Shown here piece after piece: positions 12,082 to 24,360 of a DNA stretch of 64,000 nt. The position numbers and the translations under genes are program-made. This stretch comes from Diploptera punctata. Taxonomy: Eukaryota > Arthropoda > Insecta > Blattodea > Blaberidae. Numbering within the stretch: the stretch's first letter is position 1; every line of letters begins with the position of its first letter. The notes beneath the pieces were generated by a model, which saw nothing but the letters and a program-made list of their open reading frames with translations, ran no database searches and was not told the DNA's origin. Location: contig JASPKZ010004955.1 of assembly GCA_030220185.1 (NCBI GenBank), forward strand, positions 2,170,001 to 2,234,000, given 5' to 3'.

Positions 12082-12343
12082 TTATTATAATTATTATTAT
12101 TTGTTTTACGTGATACTGTGAATATAGACGATTGTCTAAGTTGAGTTTTCCTATACCTTCCATGGCTGAGATACAAATAGGTATGATGTTACATGACAAT
12201 ATAAATGAGTGTATTTTATGTGTATACAACTGACGTTGCTATGAAAAGAGAAAGTGATTTGAGGAAGACTCGAGTAGAAGTCACAGTTTTAGAAATCAAA
12301 TTTGGCCTTGCATAGCACATTCCACATCTTAAGCAAATTGTAG

Positions 12344-12349
<6 letters not shown>

Positions 12350-12399
<50 letters not shown>
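12350..12399. repeat. (TA)n microsatellite
   Basis: About 25 uninterrupted TA units. Confidence 0.95.
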
Positions 12400-12402
<3 letters not shown>

Positions 12403-12860
12403 AAAACCGGGTAAGTCTTCAAAGTGATTTTTTACAGGAGAGGAAAAACTAGTTCAATGACTTACATCAAAGAGTGCATACATCGAAAATTCAATGCTTC
12501 ATAACACCGTCACTATTCGCTTGACGACTGACCCGTTTTTACCAAACGTGCATCAGACCAAAAGCTATCGGGAGATGTCAATAACTCTTTTTCGACCAAA
12601 AGTTGACTTACCTGGTTTTTCCTAACTGATGTAGATATATTCCCGTGTGTGTGTGTAGTATGTTGAAATACTCTTTATACATTCGAAAGACGAATTAAAA
12701 AAATTATATCTGATTTCAAACAGTATAATTAATAAAAAATGATGTATTCTGTAGGACACTTTTTGTATTGCAAAGGTGTCTTGATTTGATCTTTTATTGC
12801 CGTGCTATAATTTTAAACAATTAGTTTAAGAAGTAAGTACTATTTGGAAAACAGTTGTAA

Positions 12861-12959
<99 letters not shown>

Positions 12960-13107
12960 TGAGAATTATATTTAATACGATATATTATATTTAACCGAAG
13001 TGTTACCTATAAATTATAATTCTGCCTGGTGTCAATTATAAGGTGATTTATTCTTGGAAATCTTATCAGCTCAATAATTTAATTGTGTAAATGTTGTATA
13101 GAGGTAA

Positions 13108-13386
13108 AGCGATCCCACTACAAGCCTTAGGAGACCCTTGGGGTAGTAGGAGGTTAAGGCTCCCACTTTTTCTAGATAATCGGCAATTGTCAGTCCTGCG
13201 TGACGGCCGCCTTTGCCCCCAGAACAAGCGCCCGTACTCATTTCCGTTTGAGGCTGAATTGACCCCAGGGCCACAGTGCCGCCGGAAGGTTTGGATCAGT
13301 TTAAAAATCCTTACCCCACCCGGACTCGAATCCTCGACCTTCAGGCTTGCAAGCGTATTGCCTTAACCACTACGCTATGGCGTGCC
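13108..13386 (-). mobile_element. SINE D copy (tRNA-derived)
   Basis: On the minus strand the tRNA-like head has an A-box-like tagcgtagtggttaaggc and a B-box-like gaggattcgagtccgggtgg, followed by a body with a ccagaaggtt/gcggcac tract that is shared, in the opposite orientation, with 19622-19890. Confidence 0.75.
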
Positions 13387-13793
13387 TCGCAAATGTTATA
13401 TAGGTATGTTTAAAGCGTTTTTATCGTATAAAGTGGAAAATGATTTTAATTAGGGTTCCTTTCTATAAGGGTAAATGGTAATAAAGGATTCGATGGGCGC
13501 CGGATTTAGAAAGGATTTTCTCGATTCGTGAGGAATTTGGGTACTTGGTTTGCTCAGGTTTCGTGTTCGGTGGGTGTGAGGTTCTCTTCTGAGGGATGCA
13601 CAAGGACTTTCGTCGGGCAGAATTAATTGTTGTGAATGAATTGCGATTAATGTAGTTTATTGTATATCGATGCACAGATAACACTTTACACTTGTTCAAA
13701 TTCACTCCTGGGCACTGATCTCAATATTGTAATGTAATTACGATGGGTTAGTCGGTTTGATTTTTACCCGAAAGATTAAGTCACTGGTATATA

Positions 13794-14169
13794 CACCGTG
13801 TCCATAAATATAGTATCATACTTTAAACTACTGCTACGTCGCTTTGAATAATCGTATCTAAATGAAATTGTTGACAATCAAAGGAGAAACTCAAAAATTT
13901 ATTCCTATACCACATAGACATTGAATGTCGCCCCCACGAGTGACGCTGCAGACTCTAAATATCCAACAATGAACGCATATCGACCACAAAAACATGATTA
14001 CATTTAATTTAGTTTCTGTATTTATTGTCCATTATTCTCCATTGTTGACATTGTTAACATGCACAAAACTTTTTGAGTTTCTCTTTTGATTGCCGCCAAT
14101 TTCATTTAGATACGATTATCCAAAGCGACGTAGTAGTAAAGTACGATACTATATTTGTGGACACTGCAT
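13794..14169. mobile_element. MITE with about 100-bp terminal inverted repeats
   Basis: The segments 13794-13897 and about 14068-14167 are inverted copies (tccataaatatagtatc, gtcgctttgaataatcgtat, ctaaatgaaatt and aaactcaaaaa all recur in complement). The outer ends lie beside TA dinucleotides at 13792-13793 and 14170-14171. There is no coding content. Size, TA target and structure suit a mariner-type MITE. Confidence 0.75.
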
Positions 14170-14199
14170 TAGCTTTAGTGGTGTTAAATATTGAAACTA

Positions 14200-15511
14200 C
14201 GAGGGTCATACTGAAAGTCGTGAGCAACCCATTGTTACAATTAAAATTTCAACAATTTAACAAAAACAACTGCAGGATCGTAATCTACAGACTTTATACC
14301 ACAACATTGCCGTTTTGTGGCGTCATAGCTTCTATCATGTGACCACACGCAGTGTTTCCAAAATGGCAGACATCAATGTTTCGTTTCGATAGCGCGCTGT
14401 CATTGAATTCCTTGTTAAAGAGTAACAATCTGCTGTTGATATTCACCAAATACTTCAATGTGCTTACGGAGGTCCCTGCATGGGTGCCAGCAGTGTTAGG
14501 AGATGGGTGAAACATTTTAAAGATGGTAACACGAGTATCAAAGATGTGCCTCGTAGCGGTCGCCCACGCTCTGCCTCCACGGATTGCAACAAGGAAAGAG
14601 TTGATGCGCTCATTAGAGACGACAGGCGTATCACAGTGAATGAAATCGCTACAAAACTTGCAGTAGGGCACAGTGCAGTGCAAGAAATGATTCACAGCTT
14701 AGGTTACAGAAAAGTTAGTGCTCGTTGGGTTCCACGTTTATTGAGTGAAGACCACAAACTTCAGAGAAGAACCATCACCCATAACCTTCTTCAGAGATTT
14801 CGAAATGAAGGTGATGATTTTTTGACGAGTATTGTGACAGGTGACGAAAGCTGGTTTCATCATTACGAGCCTGAAACAAAACGCCAGAGTATGGAATGGC
14901 ACCACTTGAATTCGCCATCAAAGAAAAAGCGAAGACAGTGCAATCTGTTGGGGAAGTTATGGGCAGCGTCTTCTGGGATGCGCAAGGTTGCATTCTGGTT
15001 GAATTTCTTGAACCTGGAGAAACCATAAATGCTGCCCGCTATATCCAGACACTTGTGAAGCTCTGTCGTGCATTGCACGACAAACGCCCTCAAAGGAAGA
15101 TCATTCTGCAACACGATAACGCGCGTCCTCACACTGCTTGTGCCACTGTGGAGAAGATCAGGACATTTGGGTGGGAAACTCTTCCACGTCCTCCCTATAG
15201 TCCCGTTTTGGCACCCTCCGACTACCATATTTTCGGTTCTGTGAAGGAGCAGATGAGAGGCCAACGCTACGAGGCGCTGGAGGATATTCGGAAAGCAGTG
15301 CGTCAGTGTCTTCGAGCAGCTGGAACGGACTTCTATCATAAGGGAATTTTCAAGCTTGTAGAACGCTGGACAAAATGTGTGCGAAGAAATTGAGACTATG
15401 TTGAAAAGTAGCACAGAGGTCTGTAGATTAACATGGTGTACTTGGTTTGTCTAAAATAAATATTATGATTGTTTAAAAAAATGTTGCTCATGACTTGCAG
15501 TATGACCCTCG
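14200..15511 (+). mobile_element. mariner transposon, DD34D, full length
   Basis: A 1,312-bp element with inverted ends of about 30 bp (cgagggtcatactgaaagtc at 14200, complement ending at 15511) and TA duplications at 14198-14199 and 15512-15513. It encloses the transposase pseudogene at 14363-15393 and lies inside repeat U copy 1. Confidence 0.93.
14363..15393 (+). pseudogene. mariner transposase pseudogene (DD34D)
   Basis: A mariner transposase starting at an ATG at 14363 (MADINVSF). Two in-frame stops (14390-14392 and 14423-14425) break the first helix-turn-helix. The frame then stays open from 14480, with SSVRRWVKHFKDGNT, RSGRPRSAST, KVSARWVPRLLSEDHK and the first catalytic motif VTGDESWFHHYEPETKR (about 14835-14885). 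A one-base-type frameshift near 14925-14945 moves to another frame carrying VFWDAQGCILVEFLEPG, LQHDNARPHTA (second aspartate) and YSPVLAPSDYHIF (third aspartate), ending in a WTKCVRRN C-terminus. Spacing between the last two aspartates is 34 residues. All three catalytic residues survive. Length is close to the usual 345 residues. Confidence 0.93.
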
Positions 15512-16609
15512 TAGTTACCGCGATCACTCAACTTTTACTTAATTTATATCCGTTGCGTACATTACTAAATCTCATTGCTCATTACTCGTAAATATTCTAA
15601 GTTATTCTCAATATTAGCGAAATATGTTTAAGTCCAAATATGGGAAGTCTTCGTAAAAAGATCCAAGTCGATGACTTCAAGTAACGAATTGTTGTAGCAA
15701 TTATTTTATCGGTGCCGGTATTGGCACAGAGCATCCAAGAGGGGAAAGTGGTCAAGTTTCGCGTACATGCCACAAGCGGCACTAATGTATAACAACTAAC
15801 GACATCTAATTTTTTCGATTTTTTTCTTTTATAGTATGAAATTCAGCACCGTCTGGTGTTAAAATTATGAATTATAATTATACAATACCATCTAATGAAT
15901 AATCATGTTATACAACACCATCTAATGAATAATCATGGAATTGAACTTTTAGAGGAATAAATAACACTTTAATATATCATAAATTATGGAATTATTTGTA
16001 CCCAGCCTCTCAGACCTAAAGATTTTTTTTTTTAATTTTAACTGAAGGGAAGATTGGAAACAAATAAAACATGTTAATTTGATTTCGTTTATTAAAGTTT
16101 AAAAAATATGCATTATGAGCTGTTTTAAATATGTACAATTGACCTAGCCCCTTATTCTCACATATATATTTTATACAATATTTATTAAAGAACCTTAGCC
16201 ATGTCGTACATCTGAAATCCATTATAAAGTCACTCACATTTTTTAAATGGTTACTAGAAGTGGCTGTACACTAACATCACTCTTCCTAACCTAACAAATC
16301 TTAGAATTATATCACTTCTAGTAGGTTTGTCTTTGAAAATAGATTCACATTAAAAACGTAAACAAGTTGAATTTACTTACAAATCAGAGTAAAATAAAAT
16401 CTAAGTAATTATTTTTAACTTTCGTTAATATATAATTTTTACAGTACCTTCTACATAGAACTTAAGGATAGCAGTTAAAAATTTCAATTTACTAAATGGC
16501 TAATTTGCCACAATCCTGAGTGAAGACGCCGTGTGCCTTGAATTTGTTTTATTTAGTTACATATTCTGTTACTACGAAACAGCGCTACCATTGTAGTTTG
16601 CTCATTGTA

Positions 16610-17512
16610 CGAGGGCGGATCGGAAAGTAACGCACAATAATTTTTTTCTGCCTTGGTATTGCAGCTAGAATGTTGAAATTTCACAGAGATATAGTTTGAA
16701 GTTTTCACTACAGATGGTATTTTTTTCTCAGGTGCACCTCTTGCGAGAGAAGCTTGAACTATGCAACAAAGATGGCGCGCATGCTACAGTCGTCCACCTG
16801 TGAGGGACGGATCGGATCGGAAAGTAACGCACAATAATTTTTTTTAAAAAGTTTAATAGTAAAATAAAGGAAAAAATCACAAATGAACTTACATCTTTTA
16901 CCTACTTTTCGACATAGTCACCAACTTTCTCAACACATTTTTCCCATCGTGTTACCAGTTTCAATATGCCCTGTTCGTCGTAGAAGTCCGTTTGGTTGGA
17001 GTGTTAGCCATCTGCGCACTGCTGATGCCTGCTTTGTTTCGGGCGTGTAGTGGTACGCCCATGACTCATCACCTGTGACGATTCCTTCCAGAAAGTCATG
17101 TCCTTGTGCGGTGTACCGCGTTAAGTGGTCCAAGCTTGCCATCATTCGCTGGCCCTTGTGGTCGTCTGTCAGGTTCTTAGGCACCCAGCGAGCACTAACT
17201 TTACGGAAGACATTGCTACGGTCCATACAATCATCCCCATACACGCCACGCATGTCCCTGTGAATTTCACTGGGTTTATGCCCTTTGGCCCACAAAAATT
17301 GAACAACACTTCTCTGTTCCTCACAGGTGGACGACTGTAGCATGCGCGCCATCTTTGTTGCATAGTTCAAGCTTTCTCGCAAGAGGTGCACCTGAGAAAA
17401 AATACCATCTGTAGTGAAAACTTCAAACTATATCTCTGTGAAATTTCAAGATTCTAGCTGCAATACCAAGGCAGAAAAAAATTATTGTGCGTTACTTTCC
17501 GATCCGCCCTCG
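16610..17512 (-). mobile_element. mariner deletion derivative with a duplicated inverted 5' end
   Basis: Outer ends begin cgagggcggatcggaaagta and are flanked by TA (16608-16609 and 17513-17514). The right arm, 17319-17512, is the true 5' end of a minus-strand mariner. The left arm, 16610-16805, is a nearly perfect inverted copy of the same 5' 195 bp, including the start of the transposase gene. The element's true 3' end (gatcggaaagtaacgcac near 16812) comes just inside it. The unit is therefore a foldback-like palindrome around a shortened mariner. Confidence 0.88.
16930..17391 (-). pseudogene. mariner transposase, internally deleted
   Basis: The minus-strand frame encodes the N-terminal part of a mariner transposase: VQFLWAKGHKPSEIHRDMRG, a KVSARWVPKNLTDDHKGQR block, then HDFLEGIVTGDESWAYHYT with the first catalytic aspartate. 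Directly after PETKQAS the frame jumps to a C-terminal-like RRWLTLQPNGLL region and a GKMC ending, so the second and third catalytic aspartates are deleted. The helix-turn-helix region also looks shortened between YGDDCMDRS and the KVSARW block. It could not encode an active enzyme. Confidence 0.85.
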
Positions 17513-18344
17513 TAGTTCATTGTAAACGACCGTACATTTTTAGATGTCACTGTACGCAGTTTCCCTCTATTCGTTTTTTTCTCTATGGGTATTGGAGCTA
17601 ACGACTCTATTGACTGTATTGCTAATCGGTGTAGAAGGTGCAAGTACTAGTGTTTAGTTTTCAACTACGAGTTCGTGTCGGCGAGTTTACAACTAACTTG
17701 GGTTCGTATCTCTTGCCTTAACGTAGACTGGGCTCTACCACCATATCGACTTTGGGGGTTTGAGATCAGCGCTTAGGCACAAGTAATAATTATTATTTTT
17801 GGTAAATGTACCCTAGAATTTATAATGAAAATGGCTCACAATATTGTTTTTGGTCATGACGTCACCAAGGGCTGTGGCTGTCTGTATTTGCTCTGATTAC
17901 AGTAAATTCACATGCGAATGCAACATTAGGCTATGGGGTTTTCCGGCAATTAACAGTCGCGTCGGCTTGGTTCCATGAGGCCTCTCGCCTGAGATTTCGT
18001 CTCCCACGCTAGCAAAATGATGCTATTTACGGTGAGTTCGAAACTTCCCGACCATAAATTGTCCTTTGTGTTCTAACTGCCATTGCCCTGGGTTTATGTA
18101 TTGTGAAGTTTGTGCTTATGGAAGAACTGCTTGCAAACTCCTTAGAATAAAAGATTTTTATAAGTTTCTAACTCATTGTATCTACTCGCCACCACTGTTT
18201 CTTCACAATGGAAAGGGGTTCGGTTACCCGTGTACCTTCTGCTTACTAATAACTAATAATTAATTCGTCTTAATATCAACTCCGATTGCGTTTAATCATG
18301 TAAGCGTATCCTATTCGTTTTCCTGAGTAGATCAAGTATAAATA

Positions 18345-19620
18345 TGACCTGGGGCAGGTCATTTAGTGGCTTATCAGTAGAGCGAGGAATTATATGAAGG
18401 AAATTATACTAAAATATGAAATCATAATAGCAAAATATGAAAATTATGAAAATTAGGACACAAAAATATTATGAAGCTACTATTTTTTCAAGTTTTTACA
18501 CACATTTATATACACAAGCCCTGTATAATTTATGGGTATACATACAAGTACACAAATGAGACTGGAGGACCTTTTTATAGCTCAAGAAACCAAGAGTTTC
18601 ACTGTATTTCCATTTTAATTAATTTTTCATTACTTCTGACTGAATATAAAATATCATTTAATATAATAAATTTTGGAATTTTTAACATTATGAGGTTTTA
18701 TTGATTCTTATCAATAAAATATCATGTTCGTGATTTGAAGCAATTTTAATGGCTCACATTGAATAAAGCAGGATTTTAATATCATAATGAATATGGAAGC
18801 TAAAGTTAATAATTTTATACTTTAAAACTCTTTTAATATTTAAATATAACTTAAATAAAGAAAAACATCTAAATAATTCATTGTTGAATAAAAATGTCTC
18901 AGTAACAATTAAAGAAATTGTAGTACATAACAGTCTTTCTAAATAATGCTTTTAAAAATTGTTTTAAGTCATTGTTGTCAGAATTATAAAGCTTTTTGTT
19001 ACAACTGTAATAAGAACACCTGCTTAACTTCATATTTTTAAATGAAAGTACACTAAATTCTGATTGGATGTTAAAACAATTAACTTTTTGATTTAACAAA
19101 TCAAATTTAAACCTTGTATTTAATGGGCTATTAACCAATAGAATTTAAAACTTATCGTGTGATGTAATAATGTTCTTTAAGAATTACACTGGTCATTCTG
19201 CATACAGCTTTCAACAAACATAGAAGCAATAAGAGTTCTCCTGATAAAATGTGATATTTAATACAAGAAGAATAGTTGATTCAAGAAAAGAAAATAATTT
19301 TATTTTAATTAACGGTGAAAAATAATACCACCTACATTTACTTAATCTGCTGGAAACCTACAAAGTGAATAAATGTGAAATTATTTCTACAAGAAACATT
19401 TTTTTATGATTGTGAAGTGTTTCCTATCCAGTGTACCAACTACCGACATTGAGAAGAGATTCCAGCTCTACCGAAAATTAAACCCAACCTGAACCAGTAA
19501 TTCTTTTTGGGACACCAATCCTTCAAAATGTTACTACAACATCGGGCATGAAGAGAGTTAGCTGCTTCAAAACGTCACCACTGCATGAGAAAAGAATTAC
19601 TTCTTCATGAAGTATATTGT
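18345..19620. other. unassigned AT-rich DNA
   Basis: No coding region recognised. A tagagcgagga block at 18379-18389 recurs inverted near 25303-25313, hinting at one more dispersed repeat, but the similarity does not extend far enough to define it. Confidence 0.4.
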
Positions 19621-19621
19621 G

Positions 19622-19890
19622 TGGGGAATCACGCTAACAAGCCGGAAGGTTGTGGGTTTGAGTCTCAATGGGGTCAGGTTTTTAGCTGGACCAAACCTTC
19701 TGGCGGCATCATAGCCCTAGAGTCTACTCAGCTCTTAATTTAAATGAGTACCAGACGCATATTCTGGGGCAATGTGGCCGTCAAGCAGGACTGAGAACCC
19801 AGTGGACATCCCTTGGAGATTGTCTAGAAATGTGGAAGTCTCAACATCCATCTACCCCAAGGGCCTCCCAAGCCTGTAGTTTGACACTTT
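19622..19890 (+). mobile_element. SINE D copy, head partly lost
   Basis: It has a tRNA-like B-box region (gtgggtttgagtctcaatgg at about 19651-19670), then the ccaaaccttctggcggca body also found inverted at 13108-13386. The tail contains a ggcctcccaagcctgtag block. Confidence 0.7.
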
Positions 19891-20159
19891 ATTTCAATAA
19901 ATTAATACTGGGTTTATATAAAACGCGATCAATTAATTTATCTAATGATATTTAATTACGAAATCCAAACATAAATAAAAAAACAAAACATAGTAACCGT
20001 TGTAACTTGCTTCCATCGAATATACCAGTGACAAAATTTAGAGTAGATACAGTTTGGATTTCTTCTATTTACCTTGCATAAAGATAATGAATTCCGGTAA
20101 ATATATACATGTCACAATAACATTAAATTGGATGAATCAGCACACACGTAGACCAAGTT

Positions 20160-20435
20160 CTAACTAACTAACTCACTATCACAAGCGAACTCGTAGGTTC
20201 ATGGCCGCACGGACATAAGCTCTCCATACAGCCCTATTCTGAGCCAATGTTTTCCAATCATCCCCTATATAATCTTTCCCTCAAATCATGGTTAATGTTA
20301 TTCTCCTACTTCATTCTTGGTCTACTAACTGGGCGTTTTCCCTCTGGTTTTCCTACAAGAAGCTTCCATTCACGTCTTTCATTCCCCCATTCTTGCCACA
20401 TGTCCTGTCCATCGCAGTAGACCAAGTACTATGTC
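20160..20435 (-). mobile_element. LINE L-C, 3' end, 5'-truncated copy
   Basis: The minus strand matches the last approximately 80 codons of L-C (WQEWGNERREWKLLVGKPEG, then the LGS-like end with WRAYVRAAMNLR) followed by a ttag-repeat tail, seen here as aactaactaact at 20162-20173. Confidence 0.85.
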
Positions 20436-20589
20436 ATATCTGGAGAAACAAGATGTTAAAATAAATTAATCCACAAATAATTCTTGGGAGTATTTCAAAA
20501 CTCTTGGCAATTAAATTATTTTTAATCCTATACATTACACGTATGAACATAGTGAAATGTTGTTTTCTAATGGCGAGATTTGACGCTTA

Positions 20590-23500
20590 AGTCATTTTCT
20601 CTCTGGCTTCCCAGTACAAGCGAACAAGGTCCTTAGAGTGTTGTGCAGTTGGATTTAAAGCTGGACAGACTAGAAGGTGGTGTTTTGTCCATGATCAGGT
20701 CCGGGTCTTTGCATATGACACATCTGTCGGATTGGAAAAGTTTATTCTGTGGAGGTGGTGAGCCATGCAGTCGTGTACTGACATCAGTCTGAATTTTGCT
20801 ACTGCTTCCTTGCGGCCTTTATATTTTATTTCTGTGTATAGCTCATCAATTTTTTCCCATGATTTCCTTCTGGCTGTTGCAATGTTTTCTTTCATGTTTT
20901 CCATTTGGAATGCTTTCTTAATTTCTTCGATCTTTCTGTGGAGGTTCGAATAGGGATGGGTTGTTATCTGTATTTTGGTACCCTTTTTGGCAAGTCCATC
21001 AGCTATTTCATTGCCAACTATTCCGATGTGTGAGGGTATCCACTGGAATGCTATTAATTTATTTTGGTTGTTGAGGTATTTCAGAAGTTTACGACATTCC
21101 AAGATGGTTTCATTTTCTGGTGTTTGGTTGGGGGTTATTGCTTGTATAGCGGCCTAAGAGTCTGCCAGAATAACAGCTTTTGTAAACATTTTTGTTCGGA
21201 ATAGGAGGTTGTGGAGTGCTACTCCTATGTCTTTTACTTCACCATCGAAGGCTGTATTGTTGTGCCTACTGCAACATATTGACTAAACAGATGAGAGTAG
21301 ATTCCTGCACCAGCATTTTCGCTCTTGGTTTTGGAGCCATCAGTGAAGACTCTTAGCCACTCTGGTTCTGGGAACTTTGTACTAATAGTTTCTAAGGTCA
21401 TTTGTTTGGCTATTGATGGGTTTGTATAATTTTTCTTTATTATTTCGTCTATTGAGAGGGTTGCATTGTACAGTTGGTAATCTAATGGGCTTGGTATTTG
21501 AGGTGTTGGTTCAGTTTTGGCATCTAATTTATGTTTTTCGAAAAGATTACTAGTTTTGTGGAGAAAGGAAGGTTGTGTAATTAAGATCTGGGGTGCTGTG
21601 CTTTGAGGTTGGATCGCTTTTGGTAGGGCTGCTAATTTTGTGTGCATGGTACAGGATTTCTTTTCTATCTCATTTTGAATTGAGGGGTTGCCTGTGAACA
21701 TTCTCATAGTTGCTGTGTTAATTGATTTTACTGCTCCAGTGACTAATCTTAGCATTCGATTCTGGATTATTTCTAGTTTATTCATTGTGGTGTCTTTAGC
21801 TGTTGCTATTGTTTCTGCTCCATAGGTTATAATTGGTTTCATGTAGATTTTATATGTTTTGTTTAGGGTGTCCAACGAGCTCCCCCATTTCTTCCCAGCT
21901 AATCTCTTCAGTATGTATGAGTTTTTGTTTGCTTTTTCTTCTATCTTGTTGACATGATGCTCCCAGTTTAGTTTATTATCTAGATGGACTCGTAAGTATT
22001 TTGTGCAGTTGGATTTGGTTATCGGGCTATTGTTGATTGGTATGTTGAAGGATTCACTTGTGTGTCTTAGTGAGAAGTACTGGTAAAATGTTTTTGACGT
22101 GCTGATTTCCATGTTGTTAATTGTACACCACTGTTGTAGCCTTTTTATGGCGTTGTTCATATACTTCTGCAGCTGTTCTTTGTGGTTTCTGGCTGAATTG
22201 TTGGCCTTCGTCCATATGACTAAATCATCTGCAAATATGTGCACATTTGATGTGCTGATTAGTTTTGATTTCCTTAGGGAGGTCATTGATGTAACTATTG
22301 AAGAGGGTGGTGCTTGAGACAGCGCCTTCTGGCAGTCTTGTTTTGGTTTGGACGTAATTTGATTGGAGGTTGTTATACTTGGAAGCTATCTATCTTTGTG
22401 TTACAAAGGATTTAACCCAGTGTAACATATGGCCTGTTATTCCCATTTTTTGTAGCTTCCAAATAATGTTGGTGGCGCCACACTTTGTCATAGGCTGCTT
22501 GTAGATCTACAAATACTGCTAGGACACACTCTCTTCTGTTGAAGGCTTCCTTGATCTCCTGGGTGAATTTAACCAATTGGTGACTTGTTGAAAGTTTTGG
22601 TCTAAAACCTGCCTGTTCTGGAGTCAGAAGGTGTTGTGTTTCCAGATACCAATTTAATCTAGCCATAACCATTCTTTCCATTATCTTGGCTAGTACGGAT
22701 GTTAAAGATATTGGGCGGTAGCTATTTATGTCTTCTGCTGGTTTATTAGGTTTTTGAATAGGTATTACAATGGCTTTTTTCCATTCTGCTGGTACGCTGT
22801 ACTGTTGTTGCCAAACATTGTTGTAGAAGTCGAGTAATCTTCGTTTCATTGAAGGTCCCGGATGTGTTATAAATTCTGGACATATTCTGTCTGCTGGTCC
22901 GGCTTGTTTTCCTGTTTTGGTCTTGTTTATTGCCTCTTCCAGCTCTTGTGTAGAGAACTTTTTACTAAATATGTCATGTGGTTTCGTGTGATTGTTTTAA
23001 GTTGCTCTTGGCAATTTTGGTTTTGATTGCTTTTTGGTTGTCCTTTGCATATTTGTTGAGTTTGTGTTCATTGGCATAGTGGGTGGTTAAATTTATTTGC
23101 AATTGTTTTATCATCGGTTATAGGCTTATTTTCTATTTTTATTGGGGGTTTGTTTCGGTTGGCATTGTTATTGTTAACTTTTTTGATAAAAGTGTATACT
23201 GATCTACCTTTTGGTGCAAACCCTGCTTTGCTTATAAAGTTGTGGAAGCTAGTTCTTTTTTGCTTAATAATTTCTCTTTTGAGAATGGCACTTTGTTTTT
23301 CCCAGTGTTGTACGTCTTGTGGATTTTTTGTTCTTTCAGCTGTTTTTCTTAATCTGTTTCTTTCTATTTTTATTGCCTGAAGTTGTGTGTTCCAAAAGGG
23401 TTTGTATCTTTTTAATCCTCCCCCTTGGTATGTTTAGTCTTTGCTCGGTGTGTAGTATTATGTTGGTTATGTTTCTTAGTTCATTTTTTGGTTTTGTTTC

Positions 23501-24345
23501 GATTTTTGATTGTTTGGTGTCTGCTTCTGTTTCTATTGTGTACTTATTCCAATTTGCTTTTTTGAAGTTATGTGATTCTGGTTTGTGTGGGTGCAAAGGT
23601 GTTTGTCCATTTGATCTTTGTGATGACTGCTCTTTGCTCCGTCCCCATATCTTTTACTGTGCGAGTTGCAACATTTGAAAGATTTGATGAAATAATGGAT
23701 AGGTAAGGATTTGTTCCATGTCCATTATAATGGAGGTATGTTGGTGAATCTTGTTGTTTGTATAGTATTTCTACAGTGTCAGATGCTAGAAATTCTTCTA
23801 CGACTTTACCTGATGCATTTTTGTGAGTATAGCCCCAATTTGGGGAAGCTGCATTCAAGTCTCCCACTATTACAGTGTTATTACGTGTGAGGTCTAATAT
23901 ATCTAGATTCAAATGTTTGTATTTCATAGATGTTAGTATGGTAATTCTGTTTCCATACTTCAATTTCTATGATTTCAGATGTGTCATACTCATTCATTAG
24001 CTTGATAATTACAAAATTTGTGGTGAGGGTTGTTTTACTCCCTACTAGGATTCCACTGGCTATTTGTCTGGATTTATATAATAAGATATGTTGGTTGTAT
24101 CCAGGTGTGTTGATAAATTGTTCATTTTGTGGGTTAATATTAGCTTCATTAATTATAAAAATATCTATGTCTTGGATTACTGCTTCATTCATCAATTCTG
24201 ATACTTTTGCAGTAGATAATCCTCCTGCATTCCACTGGAGGATGTTGAGTGTAGTTCTTTCTTTTGTTCTAATAAGAGCAGTTTTTGATTTGTACTGGTG
24301 CTTCTTGCGACTAAAATTGTTGTTCATTTTGCAGCAAAATATCAA
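20590..24345 (-). pseudogene. LINE L-I ORF2 pseudogene (endonuclease, RT, RNase H; I-type)
   Basis: On the minus strand, from 24345: an apurinic-type endonuclease start LNILQWNAGGLSTAK with IFIINEANI, then NTVIVGDLNAASPNWG (about 23880); a lysine-rich linker (KPESHNFKKANWNKY); reverse transcriptase blocks PAEWKKAIVIPIQKPNK, SYRPISLTSVLAKIMER, AGFRPKLSTSHQL, VFVDLQAAYDKVW (motif A), LPEGAVSSTTLFN (motif B) and HIFADDLVIW (motif C, about 22230); then FTDGSKTKSENAGAGIYSH and QWIPSHIGIVGNEIADGLAK, which are RNase H blocks (21370-20970). It ends in a C-x2-C type finger (CVICKDPDLIMDK, near 20700). Stops and frameshifts are frequent. An RNase H plus an AP endonuclease and a zinc-knuckle ORF1 (26395-27509) point to the I/Loa/Nimb group. 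Confidence 0.9.
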
Positions 24346-24360
24346 AATCTGCTCCCAGGG

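Larger units (their letters stand above)
13450..18340 (+). repeat. unclassified dispersed repeat U, copy 1 (expanded by insertions)
   Basis: Collinear blocks match copy 2 at 52235-55200: 13470-13790 with 52250-52560 (ggcgccggattta, gaggaatttgggtac, cgtcgggcagaattaattg); 15590-15660 with 52665-52740 (atgtttaagtcc); 17690-17800 with 52815-52910 (gagatcagcgcttagg); 18030-18250 with 53130-53320 plus 55050-55130; and 18280-18340 with 55130-55200. Between the blocks this copy contains a MITE and two mariners. No protein motif was recognised, and its class and true ends are unknown. Confidence 0.7.

Noticed and set aside
14863..15414. 183-codon open frame on the minus strand
   Set aside because: It is the shadow of the mariner transposase on the opposite strand.
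23319..23678. Cysteine- and phenylalanine-rich open frame on the plus strand
   Set aside because: It is antisense to the lysine-rich linker of L-I ORF2; the composition follows from that.
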